NCBI GenBank assembly: GCA_016196755.1
Contig: JACPXC010000031.1
Span: forward strand, 55,354 to 119,353
DNA from: Elusimicrobiota bacterium
GTDB lineage: Bacteria > Elusimicrobiota > Elusimicrobia > UBA1565
Length of the DNA: 64,000 nt
Direction: 5' to 3'
The notes under the pieces are model-generated. The model was not told the origin of the DNA. It was given only the letters and a program-made list of their open reading frames with translations, and ran no database searches. Below, in pieces: positions 42,647 to 49,690 of this stretch; within the stretch, counting starts at the first letter, position 1, and each line of letters starts with the position of its first letter. Made by a program: the position numbers and the translations under genes.

Positions 42647-44275
42647 TTAGAACGCGCGCGTCAGCGAGACGTTGAGGTGGGAGTAGAACTGCGTAGTCGA
42701 GATCTCCTGCCTTGCGTACGAGAGGCCCAGCGCCGTCTTCCCGGCCGTCCAGGACAGGCCCGCCCCAAGGTTCAGGGAGCGTCCCGCCACGGCGCCCTGG
42801 GCGTTCAAGCTCAGGCGCCGGGTCGGCAGCCAGCTCAGGTTCAGGGACGCCGAGCTGGCTTGGTTCGCCGTGCCCCGGTTCGTGCGCGTGCGAGCCGTAG
42901 CGGCGTGGAGGCTGGCCCGGACGGATTGGCGCGGCGCCGCCTCGAGTCCGAGGCTGGCGCGGTCGGAGACGCTGATGATGCCGGTGTCGCCGCCGCGCTG
43001 GCGGTCCTGTTCGAAACCGAGGTTGAGCCGCGTGTCGCGGCGAAGCTGGATGTTCGCCGCCGCGTCGCCCTTCTGGGTGAGCGAGGAGGGTCCCCCGCCC
43101 AAGCTCCGCGCCGTCGCGGCCTGAAAGCCCACGCTGAGGTTCTGCCCCGGCCTGGGGATGAGGCTGACGCGCGCCGCCGCCCCGTCGCTGCGGCTGGCGG
43201 GCCCGCCGGAGCCGTCGGACCAGCCGCTGGAAAGGCTCTGGCTCAGGGCCAGGCGGCCCTTCCGGAAACGCTCGGTGAAGGAGAACGCCTCGGAGACGGT
43301 GCGCGAGGTCCCGGCCCCCAGCGCCAGGCCCGTCGCCAGGCTGTTGCTCACCGCGCCCCAGCGCGTCTCCATGTTCGAGAGCAGATCCGCCGCGGAGACG
43401 TCGGTCTGGCCTCCCGTGATGGCGTTGCGGTAGTACGAGCTCGAAGCTCCCGCGGAATGCTGCCAGCGCCCCTTGACCAGCGGCAGGGAGCGCAGGCTGG
43501 CGTCCGCCGTCAGGTCCTTCTCGCGGAGCTCCCCCTGCGTCTTGGTAGCGAGCACGGCCGAGCGCAGGGACAGGGCCTGCAAGCCGAGTTTTTTTAAGCC
43601 GAAGCGCTGGTAGTCGACCCGGCCCTGGCGCGTCTCGCTCAAGCGCCGCTCGGTGCCGCCCGTCACGTCCAAGAGGGCGGAAGAGCGCCGCTCCAGGGCC
43701 AGGCGGAAAGCCCCGCGCGACCAGCCCAGGTTCTCGCTGGCGGAGAGCCCTTTCTCATCGAGGGGCGAGACCGAGCTGGGGTCGCGGCTGCGCGAGAAGC
43801 CGCGCGAGAGGCTGAAGGACGGCAGTCCGGGCAAGGAGAGGCCGCTCGAGAAGCCGCCGCTCTCCTGCTTGCGCACCCGGCTCGGAGCGTCGTTGTTGGC
43901 CGCCTCCTGGCTCTGGCTCCACGACAGGTTCGGGCTGAACTGGACCAGGCCGCGCAGGCGCGGGCTGAAGAGGTCGGCGTTGGCGGCCCAGGTCAGGCTC
44001 TTTCGCCGGGCGTCCGGGGTGTTCACCGCCTGGCCTACGTCGAAGCCGTCGGTCAGGCCGCCGCGCAGCTCCAGATCCCCGGCCGCCGGGACGAGGAGGG
44101 ACCCGCGGGCGCCCGCGTCATAGGCCTGCGACCACACGGAAGCGCGGCGCGAGCCTCGCGCGTCGCGCACGGAGATGTCGTCGAAGCCCCAGCGGGCCAG
44201 AGCCTCGCGGCGCCACGGCAGCCCCGCCGCGGGCGCGGCCGTCAGCGAGGCCAGGAGGCAGGCTAGGGTTCTCAT
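42647..44275 (-). CDS. outer-membrane beta-barrel protein, putative porin of a porin-cytochrome conduit
   Basis: About 542 residues. A signal peptide (to about residue 18, ending AAG) precedes a protein made of alternating hydrophobic and polar residues in short strands separated by Ser/Gly/Arg-rich turns, and it ends in phenylalanine (LTRAF), as expected for an outer-membrane barrel. There are no heme motifs. ATG 44275 is chosen because GAGG lies 3 nt upstream; TTG 44284 overlapping the upstream stop is an alternative. Directly downstream of an 11-heme cytochrome and upstream of a tetraheme cytochrome, it is a good candidate for the sheath of a trans-outer-membrane electron conduit of the MtrB type, although sequence similarity to MtrB is not evident. 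Confidence 0.72.
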   Translation of the reverse strand: MRTLACLLASLTAAPAAGLPWRREALARWGFDDISVRDARGSRRASVWSQAYDAGARGSLLVPAAGDLELRGGLTDGFDVGQAVNTPDARRKSLTWAANADLFSPRLRGLVQFSPNLSWSQSQEAANNDAPSRVRKQESGGFSSGLSLPGLPSFSLSRGFSRSRDPSSVSPLDEKGLSASENLGWSRGAFRLALERRSSALLDVTGGTERRLSETRQGRVDYQRFGLKKLGLQALSLRSAVLATKTQGELREKDLTADASLRSLPLVKGRWQHSAGASSSYYRNAITGGQTDVSAADLLSNMETRWGAVSNSLATGLALGAGTSRTVSEAFSFTERFRKGRLALSQSLSSGWSDGSGGPASRSDGAAARVSLIPRPGQNLSVGFQAATARSLGGGPSSLTQKGDAAANIQLRRDTRLNLGFEQDRQRGGDTGIISVSDRASLGLEAAPRQSVRASLHAATARTRTNRGTANQASSASLNLSWLPTRRLSLNAQGAVAGRSLNLGAGLSWTAGKTALGLSYARQEISTTQFYSHLNVSLTRAF

Positions 44276-44280
44276 GCGCC

Positions 44281-46170
44281 TCAAGGGTCATAGCCGCCCG
44301 CGTTGGTGTGGTTGTGGCAGCCGGTGGCCTCGCTGTAGCAGTTCGACTCGGCGTAGCTGGTGGGTCCCGCGGCCTTCTTGAAGCCCTTGAGGACGAGCCT
44401 GGAGTACGGCGTGCCGCCGTTGTTGTTGTAGGGAGGGAGGTCGCTGTCGTAGCCGATGAGCCGCCCGCGCTTGGAGCCGTGCGGGAGGCGGACGTGGCAG
44501 GCGACGCAGTGCATCCGCTCGTCTCCGGGATTGCGTCCCTCGTGCTTCTCGTGGACGTTGTTGAACCACTTGGGGCTGCGGCCGGCGTCATAGAGCGGAT
44601 GGCAGTTCGCGCAGAAGAGGTCCGACTGCCAGCCGTTGGCGCCGTCCTTGAGGTCATTGAGGGACCACAGGACGCCGGAAGCGTTGGTGGGCCAATACCT
44701 CCGCGCCCCCGTCAAGAGCCGCGGCACGCTCGAACCGTGCGGCCCCTTCGGGCTGGCCGCGGAGTCGGCGCCGTGACATTCGGTGCAGGACAGCGTCTGG
44801 CTACCGACCCCGCCGGCGTAGCGCGCCGACACCTGCGCCGCCCCGAGGGCTTGGGGGGGCAGCCCCCCGGACCGGCTGTTGAGGCCCGCCAGGGCCGGGT
44901 GCGCCGAGCGGTTGTTCGGGTTGTATTCGAGCGCGGAGTCGGTCGTGCCCGCGGGCGGCGTCGTACCGAAGGCGTAGGAGGAATGGCACTTGAAGCAGAG
45001 CTGATACTGCTTGAAAGACGCCGTGTTCGAGAAAGACTGGCGGGCGTAGGAAGCCTGGGAGGGAGCCGTCCAGGCGGCGGAGCCGTAGAGCGGCTCGACG
45101 CCCCAACCGCCGCGCAGCACGCCGCCTATGAGGTTGCTCGCGGGCGCCGCCGTGCCGGTCTGGGCCTGGTGCGGGTTGTGGCAGTCCCAGCACTCGGCGT
45201 GCCGCGCGGTGTTTCCCAGGTTCGAGGCGTCGGCCTCAGGATTCTTGTGGACGCCGGCCTTCGTCTCCACCGGATGCGTGTACGCCGACGCCAAGAGCGA
45301 CCGGATGTCCTTGGCCCCGGTCAGGGGAGGCGTGCCGTGGCAGCCGTAGCAGGTCTGCTCCTCCGCCCCGCGCAGGAGATAGGCCTGCGCCGCGTTGGCG
45401 CCGTGGACCTGATGGCAGGCGCGGCAGGAATACTCGGCCACCGTGGTCGGCGCCCCGCCGGTCGGGGTGTAGGCCTTGTTCGACACGGCATGCGCGCTGG
45501 CCGACCAGCCGGCCTTGTTGTGGCAGGTCGTGCACAGCGCCGCGCCGGCGTTGGATTTCACCAGGAACTTGCCGTATTGGTCGTCGTGCGGGTTATGGCA
45601 GGACGTACACTCCACGCGGTTGCTCGCCCCGTAGACCTTCACCTTGTCGCCGGGCGGCGGAAGCTGGATCTCGGGGTCGGTGCCCGGCGCGCTGGGCGGA
45701 CCGGCGCCGGGCTTCACATCGTAGAGCACGGGGTGGTCGTTGCGCAGGTCCGCACCGAGGACCGACGCGGCGGCCATCGAGCGGGCGGGGTCCATGGCCA
45801 GGGGCTGGGACATGTTGTAAAGGCTGCCCAGGGCCGTCACCCCGTCGTGGCAGGAGAGGCAGAGCTTGGTCCGGCTGACCTTGAGGTCCTCCATCGTAGG
45901 AACCCGCATCCCCAGATAGGAGTTGAGGTAGTTGGAGGAGTAGAAGGTGAAGGTCTGCTCGGAGTCCTTGCGCCCCCACAAGGCCCGGAACACCGAGGTC
46001 TGGTGGACGGAATGGCAGAACACGCAGGCGCCCTTCTGGCTGGCGGCCCGGGGGCCGCTGGTCGCGCTGTCGGCCGAGAGGTTGTGCTTGGAGCCCAGGA
46101 TCGAGGCCGCGCGCGCGTCGGCGGCCAACAGCGGCGCTGCGGCGGCGAGAACGGCGGCCAGAAATCTCAT
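44281..46170 (-). CDS. 11-heme c-type cytochrome
   Basis: A 629-residue exported protein with a signal peptide ending ARA at about residue 22, then SILGSKHNLS, a start common in large environmental multiheme cytochromes. Eleven CxxCH motifs are visible (CVFCH, CLSCH, CTSCH, CTTCH, CRACH, CYGCH, CWDCH, CFKCH, CTECH, CANCH, CVACH), several followed by NPH or QVH as in doubled-CXXCH proteins. A further cysteine pair near the C-terminus, CYSEATGCH, has the form CX6CH and might be a twelfth, unusual site. It overlaps the NHL gene before it by 4 bases. It probably forms the electron wire of the conduit with the barrel downstream. Confidence 0.9.
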   Translation of the reverse strand: MRFLAAVLAAAAPLLAADARAASILGSKHNLSADSATSGPRAASQKGACVFCHSVHQTSVFRALWGRKDSEQTFTFYSSNYLNSYLGMRVPTMEDLKVSRTKLCLSCHDGVTALGSLYNMSQPLAMDPARSMAAASVLGADLRNDHPVLYDVKPGAGPPSAPGTDPEIQLPPPGDKVKVYGASNRVECTSCHNPHDDQYGKFLVKSNAGAALCTTCHNKAGWSASAHAVSNKAYTPTGGAPTTVAEYSCRACHQVHGANAAQAYLLRGAEEQTCYGCHGTPPLTGAKDIRSLLASAYTHPVETKAGVHKNPEADASNLGNTARHAECWDCHNPHQAQTGTAAPASNLIGGVLRGGWGVEPLYGSAAWTAPSQASYARQSFSNTASFKQYQLCFKCHSSYAFGTTPPAGTTDSALEYNPNNRSAHPALAGLNSRSGGLPPQALGAAQVSARYAGGVGSQTLSCTECHGADSAASPKGPHGSSVPRLLTGARRYWPTNASGVLWSLNDLKDGANGWQSDLFCANCHPLYDAGRSPKWFNNVHEKHEGRNPGDERMHCVACHVRLPHGSKRGRLIGYDSDLPPYNNNGGTPYSRLVLKGFKKAAGPTSYAESNCYSEATGCHNHTNAGGYDP

Positions 46171-47183
46171 CGCGCGGCCTCTTTCAGGTAGCGGAATATC
46201 TGCAGGCGGGAGTTGCGCGTGTCGGCGACCAGGAGCCGGCCGGCCTCGTCGAAGGCGGCCCCGCCCGGCAGATTGAACTCGCCCGGGCCGTATCCGGAGA
46301 CGCCCACGAACAGCAAAAGACGCCCCTGCTCGTCGAAGGCCGAGACCGAGTCGAAAGCCCCATCGACCACCCAGGGGTGGCCGTCGGGGTCGACCGCCAC
46401 GCCGCGCGGGCGGGCCAGGTAGCCGGGACGGTTTCCGGCCTCGCCGACGGCCAAGACCGGGCGCCCCTCGCGGTCGAGGGCTTGGAGGCGGAAGTTCCCG
46501 GAATCGCAGACCCAGAGCCGTCCCTTCGCGGCGTCGTACCAGAGGTAGGTGGGGAAGTTGAAATCCCCAGGCTTGCCGCCGCGCCGGCCGGCCGCGGCCA
46601 GGAAGACGCCGTCCAGGCTGTAGAACGAGACGCGGTGGTTAAGGGTGTCGGAGACATAGAGCCGCCCGCCGCCCACGGCCAGCCCTACGGGCCGCCCCAG
46701 TCCCATCGGGTCGCCGCGCAGCTCGCCCGCCATGCGTCCGGCGGCGTCGAGGATGAAGACCTTGCCCAGCGCGGAATCGGCCACGAAGAGGCGCCCATCG
46801 GGCGCCGCCGCCACCGCCACTGGGCTCTCCAAGACCTTCTCGCCCCCTTTAGGCAGCCAATCCCCCTTCGCCGTCGCCTCGTGGTAGCGGAAGACCCCCT
46901 TGGCCCCCGGGTCGGCCACCCAGATGACCCCGCCGCGGGCGGCGATGCCGGTGGGAAGCACCAGGCCTCCTTCCCCGCCGCGCGCCGAGTCGCCCGGGAG
47001 CACGCCGAGCAGGACGTTGAGCAAGCGTCCCCAACCGCCCTTCGCCTCCCGGGCCAGCGTCCCGGATACGGCGCGCTCGTAGACCAGGCGCGGCGGATCG
47101 GGCGGCGGCGGCCAGCGCGGCGCTTCGGACGCCGCGCTGGCCGCCGCCGCGCACAGCAGCGCCGCGCTCGCGAAGCTCTTCAT
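46167..47183 (-). CDS. NHL-repeat six-bladed propeller, exported
   Basis: 338 residues starting at ATG 47183 (ATGA overlap with the zinc-ribbon gene). A signal peptide runs to about residue 20. Six NHL repeats follow, each with a pattern such as PxGIAxxGxxxWVADxGxxxV and ending with a strand, for example VADSALGKVFILD and VADTRNSRLQIF. This makes a complete six-bladed propeller in the periplasm. NHL proteins often accompany multiheme cytochrome and porin genes; a scaffold or docking role is likely but not demonstrated. A second NHL protein is encoded at 48548. Confidence 0.86.
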   Translation of the reverse strand: MKSFASAALLCAAAASAASEAPRWPPPPDPPRLVYERAVSGTLAREAKGGWGRLLNVLLGVLPGDSARGGEGGLVLPTGIAARGGVIWVADPGAKGVFRYHEATAKGDWLPKGGEKVLESPVAVAAAPDGRLFVADSALGKVFILDAAGRMAGELRGDPMGLGRPVGLAVGGGRLYVSDTLNHRVSFYSLDGVFLAAAGRRGGKPGDFNFPTYLWYDAAKGRLWVCDSGNFRLQALDREGRPVLAVGEAGNRPGYLARPRGVAVDPDGHPWVVDGAFDSVSAFDEQGRLLLFVGVSGYGPGEFNLPGGAAFDEAGRLLVADTRNSRLQIFRYLKEAAR

Positions 47184-47569
47184 AACGCCTCCATGAAGAC
47201 CGGGCGCAGGACGGGGTCGGCGAGCACGGCGCGCAGGGCCCGCCGCAGGCGCCAGGCGGTTGATATCTTGACGCCCAAGCGCCGAGCCAGGTCCGCGCAC
47301 GAGGGCTCGCCGTCGAGCATCAGCCGGGCCGCGCGATGCCAGGCCGTCAGCGGAAGGTGCGAACGCGCCATGGGGGTGCCGGTCAGATCGTTGAAGACCC
47401 GCCCGCAGGCCAGACAGCGCAGCTTCCGGCGCCCCGAGGCGTCCTCGCGCATGAAGACCCCGCAGCGGGGGCTGGCGCAGCGCGGGCAGCGCAGCCCGGC
47501 CCTCCAGCGCGCGGCCTGCAGGCGTTTTAGGAGCGGGACGTCGGAGCCGGTCGATGTCATCAACCTCAT
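47180..47569 (-). CDS. zinc-ribbon/HTH protein derived from IS1595-type transposase N-terminus
   Basis: About 129 residues. CPRCASPRCG and CLACGRVFNDLTGTP form a zinc ribbon (about residues 27-62), followed by SHLPLTAWHRAARLMLDG and LARRLGVKISTAWRLRRALR, a helix-turn-helix (about 97-116). This order is the N-terminal part of IS1595/ISXO2-type transposases, but the DDE catalytic domain is absent and the protein ends at MEAL. The stop overlaps the ATG of the NHL gene (ATGA), so it is translated as part of the cytochrome operon; no inverted repeats or target duplications were seen. It is probably a domesticated DNA-binding regulator. ATG 47569 has GAGG 9 nt upstream. Confidence 0.72.
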   Translation of the reverse strand: MRLMTSTGSDVPLLKRLQAARWRAGLRCPRCASPRCGVFMREDASGRRKLRCLACGRVFNDLTGTPMARSHLPLTAWHRAARLMLDGEPSCADLARRLGVKISTAWRLRRALRAVLADPVLRPVFMEAL

Positions 47570-47602
47570 GGGGTACAACCTCAAACGGAACGATGCGCCG
47601 CG

Positions 47603-47628
47603 AAAAAACCCCCGGGTTGTCCGGGGGT
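47603..47628 (-). terminator. rho-independent terminator after tetraheme paralog A
   Basis: On the minus strand ACCCCCGG-ACAAC-CCGGGGGT is a perfect 8-bp stem followed by six T. It lies 15 nt after the stop at 47643 and separates the tetraheme gene from the zinc-ribbon gene, so the downstream genes need read-through or their own promoter. Confidence 0.85.
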
Positions 47629-47642
47629 CCTTTCTTACGTCC

Positions 47643-48371
47643 TTACTTGTCGTGGCAGGCGAGACAGCGGTCGCCCTTGCGGAGGACCTTGCTCGAAGCC
47701 AGCTCTCCGCGGTGCATCGAGTGGCAGCTGACGCAGCCGACGGTGCCCAGATAGTCCATCTTGACCTGAGCCGAAGGCTCGGTCGGAGCGTCAGGATAGT
47801 TCGTCTGCATCCCGGCGAAGAACCCCTCGGTGCCCCAGGGGATGCGGATGCCGACCGGGTGCTTGCCGTGCAGGTCGGTGCCGAAATTCTTGGCCACGCC
47901 TTGCGTGCCGGCCATCTTGATGCCGCCGCCGATGGCGGTGACGCCGTCGTGGCAGGAGAGACATCGGCCGGAACCGGACTTCTCGAAGGCCGCGACCGAG
48001 ATAAAGCGCGCGTCATCGGCGCCCAGGGTCTTGCCCGCGTACTCGAGCTGATCGGCGCCCGCTCCTGCGACGCCGGCGCTGAGCTGCTCCGTCCCTTGCG
48101 CGTCGTACACGACCCAGGTCTGTCCGGGCGTGATGGTGCGCTTCCACAGGGACTTGAACTGCACCGGCTTATGCGCCGTATGGCAGGTGCCGCATTTGCC
48201 GGTGTAGCTGGCCGGCGTCAAGGTCGCCACGACTCCCATCGACGACAAGCCGACATATGGCACCGAGAAGTCGTGCTTGGAGCCCGCTATCTTCTTGCCG
48301 AATTCGTTGGCGAACGCCGGCGAGCCGATCGCGGCCGCCAGCAGCACGCCCGTAATCAATCTCCTCATCAT
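47643..48371 (-). CDS. tetraheme c-type cytochrome, paralog A
   Basis: 242 residues. Of three nearby ATGs, 48371 is preferred because AAGGAG lies 6 nt upstream (48377 is adjacent to it, 48368 is 9 away). A signal peptide ends AFA at about residue 20, and the mature protein begins NEFGKKIAGSKHDF. Four CxxCH motifs are present (CGTCH, CLSCH, CVSCH, CLACH). It is the duplicate of the protein at 41860-42600. A sigma-54 promoter candidate with a 41-nt leader precedes it, and a strong terminator follows, so it can form its own transcript at a high level. Probably a small periplasmic electron carrier. Confidence 0.9.
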   Translation of the reverse strand: MMRRLITGVLLAAAIGSPAFANEFGKKIAGSKHDFSVPYVGLSSMGVVATLTPASYTGKCGTCHTAHKPVQFKSLWKRTITPGQTWVVYDAQGTEQLSAGVAGAGADQLEYAGKTLGADDARFISVAAFEKSGSGRCLSCHDGVTAIGGGIKMAGTQGVAKNFGTDLHGKHPVGIRIPWGTEGFFAGMQTNYPDAPTEPSAQVKMDYLGTVGCVSCHSMHRGELASSKVLRKGDRCLACHDK

Positions 48372-48422
48372 TTTCATCTCCTTGGGGAATCTGTCTTCGC
48401 GAGACATCGCAACAGACCGATG

Positions 48423-48438
48423 TGCAACGAACATTCCG
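48423..48438 (-). promoter_or_regulatory. sigma-54 (-24/-12) promoter candidate of tetraheme paralog A
   Basis: Minus strand CCGGAATGTTCGTTGCA: GG (48437-48436), N10, GC (48425-48424), with the TTGCA of the -12 consensus intact. Predicted start about 48412, leaving a 41-nt leader with a Shine-Dalgarno. An NtrC-type activator is encoded two genes upstream. Confidence 0.68.
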
Positions 48439-48452
48439 GACGCCGATGTCCG
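48437..48452. promoter_or_regulatory. CGGAC-N6-GTCCG dyad at paralog A promoter
   Basis: Inverted repeat with the same spacing and the same position relative to the -24 element as the dyad at 42627-42642. Candidate binding site of an additional regulator. Confidence 0.5.
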
Positions 48453-48517
48453 CCGCCTGATGGGGATTGGAGCGCCAAATCAACCGTGCTCGGGCCGGCC
48501 GCGAGCGCGCCGCGCGG

Positions 48518-48540
48518 ATTCGCTCACTCGGCGCGCGAAT
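48518..48540. promoter_or_regulatory. ATTCGC-N11-GCGAAT dyad, candidate enhancer site
   Basis: An inverted repeat centred about 117 bp upstream of the predicted sigma-54 start of tetraheme paralog A, the usual distance for activator binding sites. It lies just after the stop of the NHL gene and could instead be a hairpin at the end of that mRNA. Confidence 0.35.
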
Positions 48541-48547
48541 GCCAACG

Positions 48548-49690
48548 CTACTTCTTGGCCGGCTCGCTCGACGCGGGGACCTCATAGGCGGAAGCCGGCA
48601 CCTTGAGGTACTGGAACACCTGCACCCGCGAGTTGTTTCCGTCGACCACATAGACCCTGTCGGTGGGGTCGATGGCGATGCCGGCCGGCATGCCGAACTC
48701 GGCCGACCTCCCCCCGGGGGCGCCGAAGTACATGAGGAGCTGTCCTTGGCGGTCGAACATCTGGACCCGGCTGAACACCGCGTCGACGACATAGATGTTC
48801 CCGTCGGAGTCCGACGCCACGCCGCGGGGCCGGGCCATATAGCCCGCGCTGTCTCCGGCCTCGCCGAAGCCGGAGATGAAGGCGCCCGTGGAGGTGAACA
48901 GGTGCACCCGCGCGGCGACCGGGTCGGAGACGACCAGCGTGCCGTCGGCTTCGGCCCAGATGTTCGCCGCCAGCGACAGGGCTCCGACGTCCTTGCCGCC
49001 CTGGCAGAAGGCGCGCAGGAACTTCCCCTCGGGAGAAAAGGCCGCGAGACGATGGTTGCCCGAGTCGATGACGACCAACTCGCCGCGCGGCGACCAGGCG
49101 AGGCCGGTGGGACGATTGAGCTCGCCGGCCACGGTACCCAGCCGGTCGGCGCGCCAGCGCGGCTTATGGTCGGGGCCGAAAGCCTTGACCGAATTGTCCG
49201 CGGAGTCGGAGACGTAGACGTTGCCGGCGGGGTCCACCGCCACGCCCACGGCCGAGGTCAGGGCGAAATCCCCCGAGCCTTCCAGGGACTTGGCCTTGCC
49301 GGCGCCGGGGTCGAGGATATGGAGCCGGCCCGTGCCCGTGTCGGTCACATAAATACGCCCCTTGGCGTCCAGGGCGATGCCGTAGGGCCGGTCCAGGATG
49401 TCGCTCTTGGAATCGGAGCCGAGCAGGGCGTCCATGAAGTCGCTGAACAGACCGGGCTTGCGGCCGCGCAGGTCGTTGCGGTTGGCCAGCGACCGGAGCC
49501 ATTTGATGCGGGTCGGGTCGGGCTCCCCGGGGAACTCGGTCTGAGGCGGCAGGCGCTCGGGCTTCTTTGCGGCGCCCTTGGCGGCCCCGGTGGAGACGGC
49601 GGCGGCGGGAGCGGCCGGTTCGGCCGCCGCGCCGGCAGGAAGGACGTTGATGGTTACGAGAAGCGCGAGGATCCGGGTCATGGCGGTCAT
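48548..49690 (-). CDS. NHL-repeat six-bladed propeller, exported
   Basis: 380 residues starting at ATG 49690, which overlaps the stop of the regulator-cytochrome fusion gene (ATGA). A signal peptide (to about residue 22) and an Ala/Pro-rich linker precede six NHL repeats, for example GIALDAKGRIYVTDTGTGRL and GVAVDPAGNVYVSDSADNSV, ending with GIAIDPTDRVYVVDGNNSRV and a polar tail. It is a relative of the NHL protein at 46167 but longer at the N-terminus. Its translation is coupled to the fusion protein, so it may bind that protein's periplasmic heme domain; this is inference. Confidence 0.86.
   Translation of the reverse strand: MTAMTRILALLVTINVLPAGAAAEPAAPAAAVSTGAAKGAAKKPERLPPQTEFPGEPDPTRIKWLRSLANRNDLRGRKPGLFSDFMDALLGSDSKSDILDRPYGIALDAKGRIYVTDTGTGRLHILDPGAGKAKSLEGSGDFALTSAVGVAVDPAGNVYVSDSADNSVKAFGPDHKPRWRADRLGTVAGELNRPTGLAWSPRGELVVIDSGNHRLAAFSPEGKFLRAFCQGGKDVGALSLAANIWAEADGTLVVSDPVAARVHLFTSTGAFISGFGEAGDSAGYMARPRGVASDSDGNIYVVDAVFSRVQMFDRQGQLLMYFGAPGGRSAEFGMPAGIAIDPTDRVYVVDGNNSRVQVFQYLKVPASAYEVPASSEPAKK

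Noticed and set aside
44308..46191. 627-residue plus-strand frame opposite the 11-heme cytochrome
   Set aside because: The minus strand carries eleven CxxCH motifs and a signal peptide; the plus frame is Arg/Val/Gly-rich noise.
47590..47640. GG-N10-GC match on the minus strand upstream of the zinc-ribbon gene
   Set aside because: It falls in the terminator stem and T-run and lacks the TTGC core.
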